A stretch of 20,895 nucleotides of DNA from SAR116 cluster bacterium (lineage in GTDB: Bacteria > Pseudomonadota > Alphaproteobacteria > Puniceispirillales > Marisalimonadaceae): the NCBI GenBank assembly GCA_002691795.1, contig NZIY01000058.1:1-20895 (forward strand). Direction: 5' to 3'. The notes under the pieces were generated by a model that did no database searches, had not been told where the DNA came from, and saw only the letters and a list, made by a program, of their open reading frames with translations. The position numbers were made by a program, and so were the translations under genes. This document shows positions 9,497 through 18,665 of the stretch, piece by piece. Within the stretch, counting starts at the first letter, position 1. The number at the start of each line of letters is the position of its first letter.

Positions 9497-11503
9497 TTAT
9501 GAAAATGTATAAGGATCCACATCAATACTTACTCTTACCTGCTTAGAAACTTTAGAATTTTGAATCCATGACTTAACTATATCTTGAATAAAAATATTCT
9601 TCTGGGATTTAATTAAAAATCTATTTCTATATCTTCCTCTTAAAAAATTTAAAGGTGCTGGTGCAGGACCAAGAATTTTTACTTCATCATATTTTGGAAA
9701 GTTTTCTAACAAATTGTAACATACATCATGAAGTAAGCTCTCTGATTTTGAAGAGATTATTATTGATATTAAACGTGAAAATGGTGGCATCAATGCATTT
9801 TTTCTATAACTAATTTCTTCTTGATAAAACTTATTTTCGTCCTTATCTCTTATTGTTTTTAAAATTGGATTTTGAGGGTTATAGGTTTGAATTTGGACAA
9901 GACCCTTTCTATCTTTCAAGTGCCTTCCTGCTCTTCCAGAAACTTGTTTTAAAAGTTGAAAACACTTTTCTGAGGCTCTAAGATCACCACCGTATACACC
10001 AATATCACCATCTACTATTCCTACATAGTTTAACTTGGGAAAATCGTAACCTTTAGCTAAAATTTGAGTTCCAATAATAAAGTCAACTTTACCTTTTATT
10101 ATATTTTTAACAATCAGATTAAAATTATCAATGTTAGAAAAAGTATCACTCGACAGATTTTCAATATGCGAATTTGGGAACAATTTTTTAATTTCATCAC
10201 TAATCTTTTCAATACCAGGACCACATGATACTAAATTTGAAGAATCACAATTCTGGCATTTACTAAAAGAAGGCTTTTTATAACCACAATGATGGCATAA
10301 ATATACTTTTTTACTTCTATGCTCAACAAGCCATGAATTACAATTTTTACAATTCATTTTATGCCCACAAGATCTACAGATTGTTAAATTGGAATAACCC
10401 CTTCTATTAAGAAATATCATAGATTGTTCTTTATTTTTATATCTCATCTTTAATTCATTTACCATAGGCTCAGAAATCCAATTTCCTGAAAGTGTGGGAT
10501 TATCTTTCATATCTATTATTTGAACTTCAGGCATTTGAGCTCCAGTAGCTCTAGAAGATAAGTTAAGATGAATATACTTATTGTTTGATGAATTATATAA
10601 ACTTTCAATTGAAGGTGTGGCCGAAGCTAATATCACGGGTATATTTGATTTTGACCCAAGATATATAGACATATCTCTAGCATGGTATCTTTGACCCTCT
10701 TCTTGTTTAAAAGAACTGTCATGCTCCTCGTCAACAACTATTAACCCTAAATTTGAAAAGGGTAAAAAAAGAGCTGACCTTGCACCAACTACTATTAAAT
10801 CTTTTTTGAAAACTGATCGTGCCCAGATACTTTTTTTTACACTTTTTTTAATGCCAGAGTGCCATTTGTCGGGTGATGTTTCAAATCTATCTTTAAACCT
10901 ACTTTCCCATTCAGATGTAAGTCCAATCTCAGGTAATAAAATAAGAACTTGTTTTTTGTTTTTTATACAAAAATCAATTGATTCAAAGTAAGTTTCTGTT
11001 TTTCCTGAACCAGCAACACCGTGAAGGAGAAAAATATTAGCTTTTTTTTGATAAAAGTTTTTATAAATTTTTTCAGAAGCAAATCTCTGATCATGATTGA
11101 GCAATATTTTTGAAATAACTTTAATTTTGGACATTTGATTGGAGTCGTATGTTTTTAAGTTTTCTACTTTTTTTATTGAATTTTTATCATGTGGTCCCAA
11201 AATATTTTTTAAAACTAATCCTTTGCTTATACAATTCCATTTGCTAAAAAAATTTATAAATTCTAAATAAGTTTTTGTTAAGGGTGGTACAACTATAGAG
11301 CAATCAACTTGTTTAATTTTTTGATCATCAATAATTTCAGGTTCCTCAGCTAATATGATACCTAATAATTTTTGGTTTCTAAAAGGAGCTATTATGATCT
11401 TACCAACTTGATATGATGAAATCTTAATTTTATAACTAAACGCTCTATCAAAAGGTCCAGATAATAATACTGAAATAAGTTTAAATTTTTTACTGTCAGA
11501 CAT
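9497..11503 (-). CDS. priA: Primosomal replication-restart helicase PriA
   Basis: Superfamily 2 3'-to-5' DNA helicase that recognises stalled forks and starts reassembly of the replisome; 668 residues, shorter than the E. coli protein (about 730). The N-terminal 3'-DNA-binding region includes GPFDRAFSY (residues 16-24). The Walker A motif is GVAGSGKT (162-169) and the DEEH Walker B is at 258-261. Eight zinc-binding cysteines fall in four pairs at 376/379, 385/388, 403/406 and 416/419. Motifs GTQILAKGYDFP and VSGRAGR follow. No clear Shine-Dalgarno precedes the ATG. It is divergent from the transaldolase gene and upstream of the atp operon. Confidence 0.95.
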   Translation of the reverse strand: MSDSKKFKLISVLLSGPFDRAFSYKIKISSYQVGKIIIAPFRNQKLLGIILAEEPEIIDDQKIKQVDCSIVVPPLTKTYLEFINFFSKWNCISKGLVLKNILGPHDKNSIKKVENLKTYDSNQMSKIKVISKILLNHDQRFASEKIYKNFYQKKANIFLLHGVAGSGKTETYFESIDFCIKNKKQVLILLPEIGLTSEWESRFKDRFETSPDKWHSGIKKSVKKSIWARSVFKKDLIVVGARSALFLPFSNLGLIVVDEEHDSSFKQEEGQRYHARDMSIYLGSKSNIPVILASATPSIESLYNSSNNKYIHLNLSSRATGAQMPEVQIIDMKDNPTLSGNWISEPMVNELKMRYKNKEQSMIFLNRRGYSNLTICRSCGHKMNCKNCNSWLVEHRSKKVYLCHHCGYKKPSFSKCQNCDSSNLVSCGPGIEKISDEIKKLFPNSHIENLSSDTFSNIDNFNLIVKNIIKGKVDFIIGTQILAKGYDFPKLNYVGIVDGDIGVYGGDLRASEKCFQLLKQVSGRAGRHLKDRKGLVQIQTYNPQNPILKTIRDKDENKFYQEEISYRKNALMPPFSRLISIIISSKSESLLHDVCYNLLENFPKYDEVKILGPAPAPLNFLRGRYRNRFLIKSQKNIFIQDIVKSWIQNSKVSKQVRVSIDVDPYTFS

Positions 11504-11522
11504 AAGTAATTTTAAATTCTCA

Positions 11523-11551
11523 TTAACAATTATGATATAACATAATATAGT
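11523..11551 (+). promoter_or_regulatory. Sigma70-like promoter for the transaldolase-xerC unit
   Basis: TTAACA at 11523-11528 and TATAGT at 11546-11551 each match five of six consensus bases and are separated by 17 bases. Transcription would begin near 11558, about 27 bases before the ATG at 11585, with AGGA just before the start. The site lies in the 81-bp gap between divergent genes. I find no equally good promoter for priA on the other strand. Confidence 0.55.
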
Positions 11552-11584
11552 GATTTAAATTACATATAAACATTAGGATATAAA

Positions 11585-12238
11585 ATGAAAATATTTATTG
11601 ATTCAGCTGACATTAATGAAATCAAGTCTTTAAATGAGACCGGTTTGATTGACGGAGTTACAACCAACCCATCCTTAATAGCAAAATCAGGTTTGGATTT
11701 TATTGATGCGATTGCACAAATATGTGAAATTGTGGATGGTCCAGTCAGCGCAGAAGTAACAGCTACAGATGCTGAAACAATGATATTAGAAGGAAAAAAA
11801 TTATCCAAAATTGCATCAAATGTTGTTATTAAAGTGCCGTTAACAATTGATGGACTTAAGGCGTGTAAAAGTTTTTCAAATGAAAATATTAAGGTAAACG
11901 TTACACTTTGTTTTAGTGCCGCTCAAGCTATATTAGCAGGAAAAGCAGGAGCTACATATATTTCACCATTTATTGGACGACTAGATGATATTGGAGCTGA
12001 TGGTATTAACTTAATTTCTGAAATTGTTGAAATCTATGATTTACATAACATTAATACTGAAGTTTTAGCAGCTTCAATTAGAAGTGTACAAGATATAGTT
12101 GATTCTGCTAAATTAGGAGCCCACATTGCTACTATTCCTCCAAAAATTCTAGAATCAATGTATAATCATCCATTAACAAATAAAGGATTAAATGCTTTTT
12201 TAGAAGACTGGGAAAAAACAGGTCAATCTATCTTATAA
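11585..12238 (+). CDS. Small transaldolase (TalC/FSA family)
   Basis: Class I aldolase of the short transaldolase / fructose-6-phosphate aldolase family, 217 residues, cytoplasmic, acting on sugar phosphates of the non-oxidative pentose phosphate pathway. The N-terminus [13 protein letters not shown] and [13 protein letters not shown] are typical. The Schiff-base lysine is Lys83 in NVVIKVP. Two residues that separate the activities in this family read as transaldolase: Glu57 (Gln59 in E. coli FSA) and Phe129 (Tyr131 in E. coli FSA). I therefore favour transaldolase (sedoheptulose-7-phosphate + glyceraldehyde-3-phosphate) over FSA, although family annotation often says FSA. xerC follows 12 bp later. 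Confidence 0.9.
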   Translation: MKIFIDSADINEIKSLNETGLIDGVTTNPSLIAKSGLDFIDAIAQICEIVDGPVSAEVTATDAETMILEGKKLSKIASNVVIKVPLTIDGLKACKSFSNENIKVNVTLCFSAAQAILAGKAGATYISPFIGRLDDIGADGINLISEIVEIYDLHNINTEVLAASIRSVQDIVDSAKLGAHIATIPPKILESMYNHPLTNKGLNAFLEDWEKTGQSIL

Positions 12239-12250
12239 AAATTGGATATC

Positions 12251-13135
12251 ATGAACAATGATTATTTAAAAGAATGGATAAATTATTTAAAAGTTAATAA
12301 GAATTTTAGTGAACATACATTCAATTCTTATGGTCGAGACGTAAAAGAATACCTAAATCATTGTCATGTAAATAAACTTGATTTCAAATACCCTACACAA
12401 AATTCAATAAGAGGTTTTCTTTATGAATTAAATACTAAAAAACTCTCGAAAAATTCAATTGCTAGAAAAATTTCAAGTATTAAAAATTTCTTCAAATATC
12501 TATCTAATGAAAAAAAAATTAATGAGGTTGATTTTTCAATTTTTAAAAGCCCAAAAGTAAGTAAACCTTTACCTAAATCTATAGACCCTAAACTTGTTGC
12601 TGATGCAATAGAATATATTATGAAAGATGATAATGAGTTGTGGATTAATTTAAGAGATAAATCAGTTATTCTCTTATTATATGGAGCAGGTTTAAGAATA
12701 AATGAAGCATTATCTTTAAGAATAAAGGATCTTCCTTCAGATGATTGGCTTCGTGTTAAGGGTAAAGGGGGTAAATATAGAGATGTTCCAATTCTTCCTG
12801 AAATAAATAATATACTGAAAAAATATATTGACCATTGTCCTTTTAAACAAGCTCCTGAGGATTTAATATTCTTAGGCAAAAGAGGAAAGCCTCTTTCACC
12901 AAGAATAATTCAAAGAAGATTAGAAAAAATTCGTTATGAACTTGGATTACCAGATTTTGCAACTCCTCATTCATTGAGACATTCATTTGCAACACATTTA
13001 CTTTCAGGTGGAGCAGATTTAAGGGCTATTCAACAACTATTAGGACACGTAAGTCTATCAACGACACAGAGGTATACTGATGTAAATGAAGCCGAATTGA
13101 TTAAAACTCATAAAAATATTCATCCTAGATCTTGA
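12251..13135 (+). CDS. xerC: Tyrosine site-specific recombinase XerC
   Basis: Tyrosine recombinase of the XerC/XerD type, 294 residues, which resolves chromosome dimers at dif with its partner XerD. The N-terminal SAM-like core-binding domain spans about residues 1-85. The catalytic domain has Arg149 (GAGLRINEAL), Lys172 (VKGKGG), His240 and Arg243 (HSLRHSFATHL), His266 (LLGH) and nucleophile Tyr275 (TTQRYTDV). A TTG at 12242 would add three residues, but GGA at 12244-12246 looks like the ribosome binding site for the ATG at 12251, which I chose. XerC rather than XerD is inferred from similarity and from single-gene context near priA; a phage-type integrase is unlikely because no att site or element is visible. 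Confidence 0.85.
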   Translation: MNNDYLKEWINYLKVNKNFSEHTFNSYGRDVKEYLNHCHVNKLDFKYPTQNSIRGFLYELNTKKLSKNSIARKISSIKNFFKYLSNEKKINEVDFSIFKSPKVSKPLPKSIDPKLVADAIEYIMKDDNELWINLRDKSVILLLYGAGLRINEALSLRIKDLPSDDWLRVKGKGGKYRDVPILPEINNILKKYIDHCPFKQAPEDLIFLGKRGKPLSPRIIQRRLEKIRYELGLPDFATPHSLRHSFATHLLSGGADLRAIQQLLGHVSLSTTQRYTDVNEAELIKTHKNIHPRS

Positions 13136-13138
13136 ATA

Positions 13139-13171
13139 TTGGGTGGAAAGCTAAAAAGCTGAACCACCCAA
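13139..13171 (+). terminator. Stem-loop between convergent xerC and katG
   Basis: TTGGGTGG (13139-13146) pairs with CCACCCAA (13164-13171). Inside it a second pair, AGCT (13149-13152) with AGCT (13157-13160), closes an AAAA loop. The hairpin fills the 42-bp gap between the two stop codons, where a shared terminator is expected. The run of eight A residues (13170-13177) is on the wrong side for a normal U-tract: it follows the hairpin as A on the + strand and precedes it as U on the - strand. The stem is clear; the terminator function is inferred from position. Confidence 0.45.
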
Positions 13172-13177
13172 AAAAAA

Positions 13178-15310
<2,133 letters not shown>

Positions 15311-15346
15311 TTATGAAAACCTTTCTGATAATATCGTTATATTTAG

Positions 15347-15375
15347 AATATATTAATTGGGTATATTAATGTCAA
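15347..15375 (-). promoter_or_regulatory. katG promoter
   Basis: On the - strand, a perfect -35 TTGACA (15375 to 15370) is followed after exactly 17 bases by TATATT (15352 to 15347), five of six -10 consensus bases. Transcription should start near 15340, giving a leader of about 30 bases before the katG ATG at 15310. The -35 begins four bases after the Irr-box-like palindrome. This is the strongest promoter match I found in the window. Confidence 0.7.
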
Positions 15376-15379
15376 CAGG

Positions 15380-15394
15380 TTAGAATAATTCTAA
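15380..15394 (-). promoter_or_regulatory. Irr-box (iron control element)-like operator
   Basis: The 15-base palindrome TTAGAATAATTCTAA has perfect 6-bp arms (TTAGAA and TTCTAA) around a 3-bp centre, which matches the Irr-box architecture known from alphaproteobacteria as I remember it. It lies between irr and katG and overlaps the irr stop codon (15391-15393). Its centre is about 47 bases upstream of the predicted katG transcription start, directly before the -35. A site placed there is more typical of activation than of steric repression. That reading is inference; the palindrome itself is directly visible. Confidence 0.7.
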
Positions 15395-15822
15395 ACTAGA
15401 TTTTTACTCTCTAATTTTATAAGAACCTCTATTCCATCATTTTCAAAACCGTTCGGGATTTTGGGAAGTTTAGAAAAGCCGATTTCATCAGGCTCAATAT
15501 CAATTAATTCTCCAGTTTCCTGATTAAGAAAATGATGGTGGCACGATACATTTGTATCAAAAATTGTGACTTCACCCTGTTGGTCTATTTGTTTTAAGAG
15601 ACCTACACTTACAAATTTGTTTAAACAATTATATATTGTTGCTAGAGAAATGCTCTGACCTTTAGATAATACCTCTTTTTGAATTGTTTCGGCTGTAAAG
15701 TGTTTATTTGTTCCATCCAAAATTTGGTTGGCCAAAAGAATTCTTTGCTTAGTAGGTCTTAAATTAACATTTCTTAACTTTTCTACTATATCCATAATAT
15801 TACTATAATTATCCTTATGCAT
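15391..15822 (-). CDS. irr: Iron response regulator Irr (Fur family)
   Basis: Fur-superfamily transcription factor of 143 residues. The winged-helix DNA-binding region spans about residues 15-80 (LRPTKQRILLA, then SLATIYNCLNKF). The Irr-specific heme-binding histidines are His95-His97 in the CHHHF segment, following FDTN, and LIDIEPDE comes after. There are no CxxC structural zinc sites of Fur or PerR and no N-terminal Cys-Pro heme regulatory motif as in Bradyrhizobium Irr, so it resembles the shorter Irr form. Irr senses heme/iron status and binds DNA when iron is low. The start is uncertain: neither the ATG at 15822 nor the in-frame ATG at 15795 (Met10) has a clear ribosome binding site. 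katG lies 80 bp downstream on the same strand. Confidence 0.88.
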   Translation of the reverse strand: MHKDNYSNIMDIVEKLRNVNLRPTKQRILLANQILDGTNKHFTAETIQKEVLSKGQSISLATIYNCLNKFVSVGLLKQIDQQGEVTIFDTNVSCHHHFLNQETGELIDIEPDEIGFSKLPKIPNGFENDGIEVLIKLESKNLV

Positions 15823-15832
15823 TCTTTGTCAA
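15802..15832 (-). promoter_or_regulatory. Possible irr promoter overlapping its annotated start
   Basis: On the - strand TTGACA (15832 to 15827) is followed after 19 bases by TATAGT (15807 to 15802). These flank the ATG at 15822. Transcription about 7 bases after the -10 would begin at or next to the second in-frame ATG (15795), which would give a leaderless message for a 134-residue Irr. The 19-base spacer is longer than ideal and AT-rich sequence yields chance matches, so this is a weak call. Confidence 0.28.
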
Positions 15833-15849
15833 GTATTTGAATTAATAAT

Positions 15850-15858
15850 TGATATAAT
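15850..15858 (+). promoter_or_regulatory. Extended -10 promoter for the amidase gene
   Basis: TGATATAAT is a perfect extended -10 element (TGn plus TATAAT) in the 74-bp divergent gap between irr and the amidase gene. No strong -35 is spaced correctly for it. An alternative pair, TTGAAT at 15837-15842 and TATGAT at 15859-15864 (16-base spacer), overlaps it. Either would start transcription around 15865-15871, some 25-32 bases before the ATG at 15897. Confidence 0.45.
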
Positions 15859-15896
15859 TATGATGTGTAATAAAGTTATCCTTTTAAGGATTTAAA

Positions 15897-17315
15897 ATGA
15901 GTGAAATATCAAATCTACCTGCCTATGAAGCAAGAAAACTAATTGGACAAAAGCAAATTTCATCAACAGAAATTGTAAAAAGTTGCCTTGAGCAATACGA
16001 AAAGTACAATCCAGATGTAAATGCAATTGTAGCTATTGATAAAAAAGATGTTCTTAAACAAGCAAAAAATTGTGATGAAGAAGTCTTAAAAGGTCAACCT
16101 TTAGGATTACTTCATGGATTACCTGTTGGTATTAAAGATCTTCAAATGGTTAAGAACCTTAGATCTACATATGGATCATTATTATACAAAGATCATATAC
16201 CAAATAATGATGATGATATTATTAAAAATCTTCGGGAAGAAGGTGCTATTATTTTTTGTAAGACTAATACGCCTGAATTTGGTGCTGGAGCTAATACAAA
16301 AAATAAAGTTTATGGTGCAACTGGAAACCCATTTCAGTTTAATCTTACTTCCGCCGGATCTTCAGGAGGAAGCGCTGCTGCATTATCACTCAACATGATA
16401 TCACTCGCAACTGGAACTGACTATGGAGGAAGCTTGAGGACACCTGCTAGTTTTTGCGGTGTAACTGGCTTCAGACCTTCACCTGGGATGGTTCCATCTA
16501 CTGAAGGAATAAAATTAAACCCCTTTTCTGTGGCGGGTCCGATGGGAAGAGATGTAAGAGATGCCTATCTATTGTTACAAGCAATAGTTAATATTGATAA
16601 TAGTGATATTTTTTCAAGTTTAAATTCATTTTCTCTTCCTTCAGAACTTATACCATCAGATTTATCATCAATCAAAATGGCCTTTTCCAGTGATCTGGGT
16701 TGTGCACCAGTGGATAATGATATTAAAAAAGTTTTTCTTAAGAAAATTGAAATTATTAAAAGTTATTTTCATTATGCGAATAATGATCATCCAGACTTTT
16801 TAAATATACATGATTGTTTTGAAGTAATAAGAGGTTTTAATTATGTGACCTCTCATCTTGAAAAGGTTAAAAAAGATAAAGATCTATTAGGTCCAAATGT
16901 TATTGACAACGTAGAAAGAGGTCTTAAGTTTTCTATGGAGGATATAACTTGGGGTCATCAAGAACAAACTAAAATTTATAATAATTTTAGAAAGTTTTTT
17001 GAAAATTATGATGTTTTAATTTGTCCTGCTGCTTCTGTATCACCTTTTCCACATGAAAATCTTTATGTTGAACAAATTAATAAAGAAAAACTCCCTACTT
17101 ACATGAGATGGCTTGCACTTAGTTACGCTCCTACAATGGCTATACCTTGTGCTTGGGCATTACCATGTGGATTAGATCATAAAGAATTACCATTTGGCAT
17201 TCAATTAGTTGCCCCTGCAGGTAATGATGCAAAATTAAGTGAGATAGCTCTAGCTATTCAGCATGCTATGTCAAATTATGAGGAAACAAAAAGAGCTATT
17301 CCAGATATAGTTTAA
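15897..17315 (+). CDS. Amidase-signature family amidohydrolase
   Basis: Amidase-signature enzyme of 472 residues that hydrolyses a carboxamide to acid plus ammonia or amine. The Ser-cisSer-Lys triad is visible: Lys80 in GLPVGIKD, Ser155 in SAGSSGGSAA, and nucleophile Ser179 in GTDYGGSLRTPA. AAGGA 6 bases before the ATG supports the start, and this site sits inside a short palindrome (15878-15891). It is unlikely to be GatA because no gatB or gatC is near. The substrate cannot be told from sequence. Neighbours on the other strand (aminotransferase, CaiB-family, FAH-family) suggest a role in organic nitrogen or acid catabolism. Its stop overlaps the aminotransferase stop by 4 bp. Confidence 0.9.
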   Translation: MSEISNLPAYEARKLIGQKQISSTEIVKSCLEQYEKYNPDVNAIVAIDKKDVLKQAKNCDEEVLKGQPLGLLHGLPVGIKDLQMVKNLRSTYGSLLYKDHIPNNDDDIIKNLREEGAIIFCKTNTPEFGAGANTKNKVYGATGNPFQFNLTSAGSSGGSAAALSLNMISLATGTDYGGSLRTPASFCGVTGFRPSPGMVPSTEGIKLNPFSVAGPMGRDVRDAYLLLQAIVNIDNSDIFSSLNSFSLPSELIPSDLSSIKMAFSSDLGCAPVDNDIKKVFLKKIEIIKSYFHYANNDHPDFLNIHDCFEVIRGFNYVTSHLEKVKKDKDLLGPNVIDNVERGLKFSMEDITWGHQEQTKIYNNFRKFFENYDVLICPAASVSPFPHENLYVEQINKEKLPTYMRWLALSYAPTMAIPCAWALPCGLDHKELPFGIQLVAPAGNDAKLSEIALAIQHAMSNYEETKRAIPDIV

Positions 17316-18625
17316 TTTATCTCTTTTAGAGCCTCTCGCGTTTTATCAAACATTTCATCAATATGTTTTCGTTCAGCAATTAAAGGTGGAGTTACTGCCA
17401 TGGTATCTTGCGTAAATCTCACCATAACACCTTTGTCCCACATTCTTTTCATTAATTCATAACCACGTGATCCAATAGCACCTTCTCTTGGCATTAATTC
17501 AACAGAAGCAACTAAACCAATATTTCTAATATCTATAATATGATTTTCACCTTTTAAAGAATGTGCAACTTCTTCCATATAAGGAGAAAGTTCTGATGCT
17601 CTTTGAAATAAGTTTTCTTCCTTATATATCTCGAGTGAAGCTAGACCAGCAGCAGCAGCGATAGGATGTCCTGAATATGTATAACCATGGAACAATTCTA
17701 TTGGATTATCTGCTTCATCTAACATAGTTTCATATATTTCATCTTTAACTACTGCGCCTCCCATTGGGATAACGCCATTTGTAATACCTTTTGCACATGA
17801 AATTATATCAGGAACTACTCCAAAGTAATCTGAAGCTGTAGCAGTTCCTAATCTTCCAAAGCCTGTTATAACTTCATCAAATATTAAAAGAATGTCATGT
17901 TTAGTACATATAGACCTAAGCTTTTTTAAGTAACCTTTTGGAGGGGGTAAAACACCAGTTGAACCAGCCATGGGCTCAACTATTACAGCTGCTATTGTAG
18001 ATGCATCATGAAGTGCAATAATATCCTCTAACTTGTCAGCGAACTCTTCTCCAAACTCAGGCTCTCCCCTAGAGAATGCATTCCTTTCATGGTCAAAAGT
18101 ATGAGGAAGGTGGTCTACACCTGACAATAAGGTTCCAAAATATTGTCTATTTCTTGGCATTCCACCAACAGAAATACCTCCAAAACCGACACCATGATAA
18201 CCTCTTTCTCTTCCAATTAACCTTGTTTTAGTCCCTTTTCCTCTTGCTCTATGATAAGCCAAAGCAATTTTTAAAGTAGTATCAACAGCTTCTGAACCAG
18301 AGTTTGTAAAAAAAACGTGATTCATACCCTCTGGGAAAATTTCTGATATTCTATTGGCTAACTCAAATGCTTTAGGGTGACCAAATTGAAAACAAGGGGC
18401 ATAATCTAAAACTGAAAGTTGTTCGGTAATGGCTTCGTTAATTTTCCTTCTATTATGTCCAGCGTTAACACACCATAATCCTGCAGTAGCATCAAGAATA
18501 TCATTGCCTTCTTGACTTTTATAATACATGCCATCAGCAGAACAAACGATCCTAGGATCTTTTTTAAAATCCCTATTCGCAGTAAATGGCATCCAATAAG
18601 ATTCTAAATCATTAATTTTTTTCAT
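17312..18625 (-). CDS. Class III aminotransferase, omega-amino acid:pyruvate type
   Basis: Pyridoxal-phosphate aminotransferase of class III (fold type I), 437 residues. The N-terminal YWMPFTANRDFKKDPR and DATAGLWCVNAGH blocks closely match the omega-amino acid (beta-alanine):pyruvate aminotransferases. The PLP phosphate is bound around NSGSEAVD (108-115), the ring-nitrogen Asp250 is in LLIFDEVITGFGR, and the Schiff-base lysine is Lys279 in SCAKGITNG. It likely moves a terminal amino group (beta-alanine, diamine or similar) to pyruvate, giving alanine and a semialdehyde. AGAGGT precedes the ATG. It is the last gene of the - strand set FAH - CaiB - aminotransferase, 40 bp after the CaiB-family gene. 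No semialdehyde dehydrogenase gene is visible nearby. Confidence 0.88.
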   Translation of the reverse strand: MKKINDLESYWMPFTANRDFKKDPRIVCSADGMYYKSQEGNDILDATAGLWCVNAGHNRRKINEAITEQLSVLDYAPCFQFGHPKAFELANRISEIFPEGMNHVFFTNSGSEAVDTTLKIALAYHRARGKGTKTRLIGRERGYHGVGFGGISVGGMPRNRQYFGTLLSGVDHLPHTFDHERNAFSRGEPEFGEEFADKLEDIIALHDASTIAAVIVEPMAGSTGVLPPPKGYLKKLRSICTKHDILLIFDEVITGFGRLGTATASDYFGVVPDIISCAKGITNGVIPMGGAVVKDEIYETMLDEADNPIELFHGYTYSGHPIAAAAGLASLEIYKEENLFQRASELSPYMEEVAHSLKGENHIIDIRNIGLVASVELMPREGAIGSRGYELMKRMWDKGVMVRFTQDTMAVTPPLIAERKHIDEMFDKTREALKEIN

Positions 18626-18665
18626 AGATTACCTCTTAGAGTTTATATTCTATCACTTAAAAAAT

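Noticed and set aside
12421..12879. 152-codon - strand open frame inside xerC
   Set aside because: Antisense to a complete tyrosine recombinase; no ribosome binding site or recognisable domain.
12251..13135. xerC as an integrase of a mobile element
   Set aside because: It has the size and motifs of a housekeeping Xer recombinase, follows the transaldolase gene by 12 bp, and no attachment repeats, tRNA or phage genes are nearby.
15343..15358. Second Irr-box-like site overlapping the katG -10
   Set aside because: Only one arm (TTCTAA on the - strand) matches; the other arm is poor at a 3-bp centre, so it is at most a half-site.
15897..17315. Amidase as GatA of the glutamyl-tRNA amidotransferase
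   Set aside because: No gatB or gatC is adjacent and the neighbours are catabolic; the signature alone does not distinguish them, but the context argues against it.
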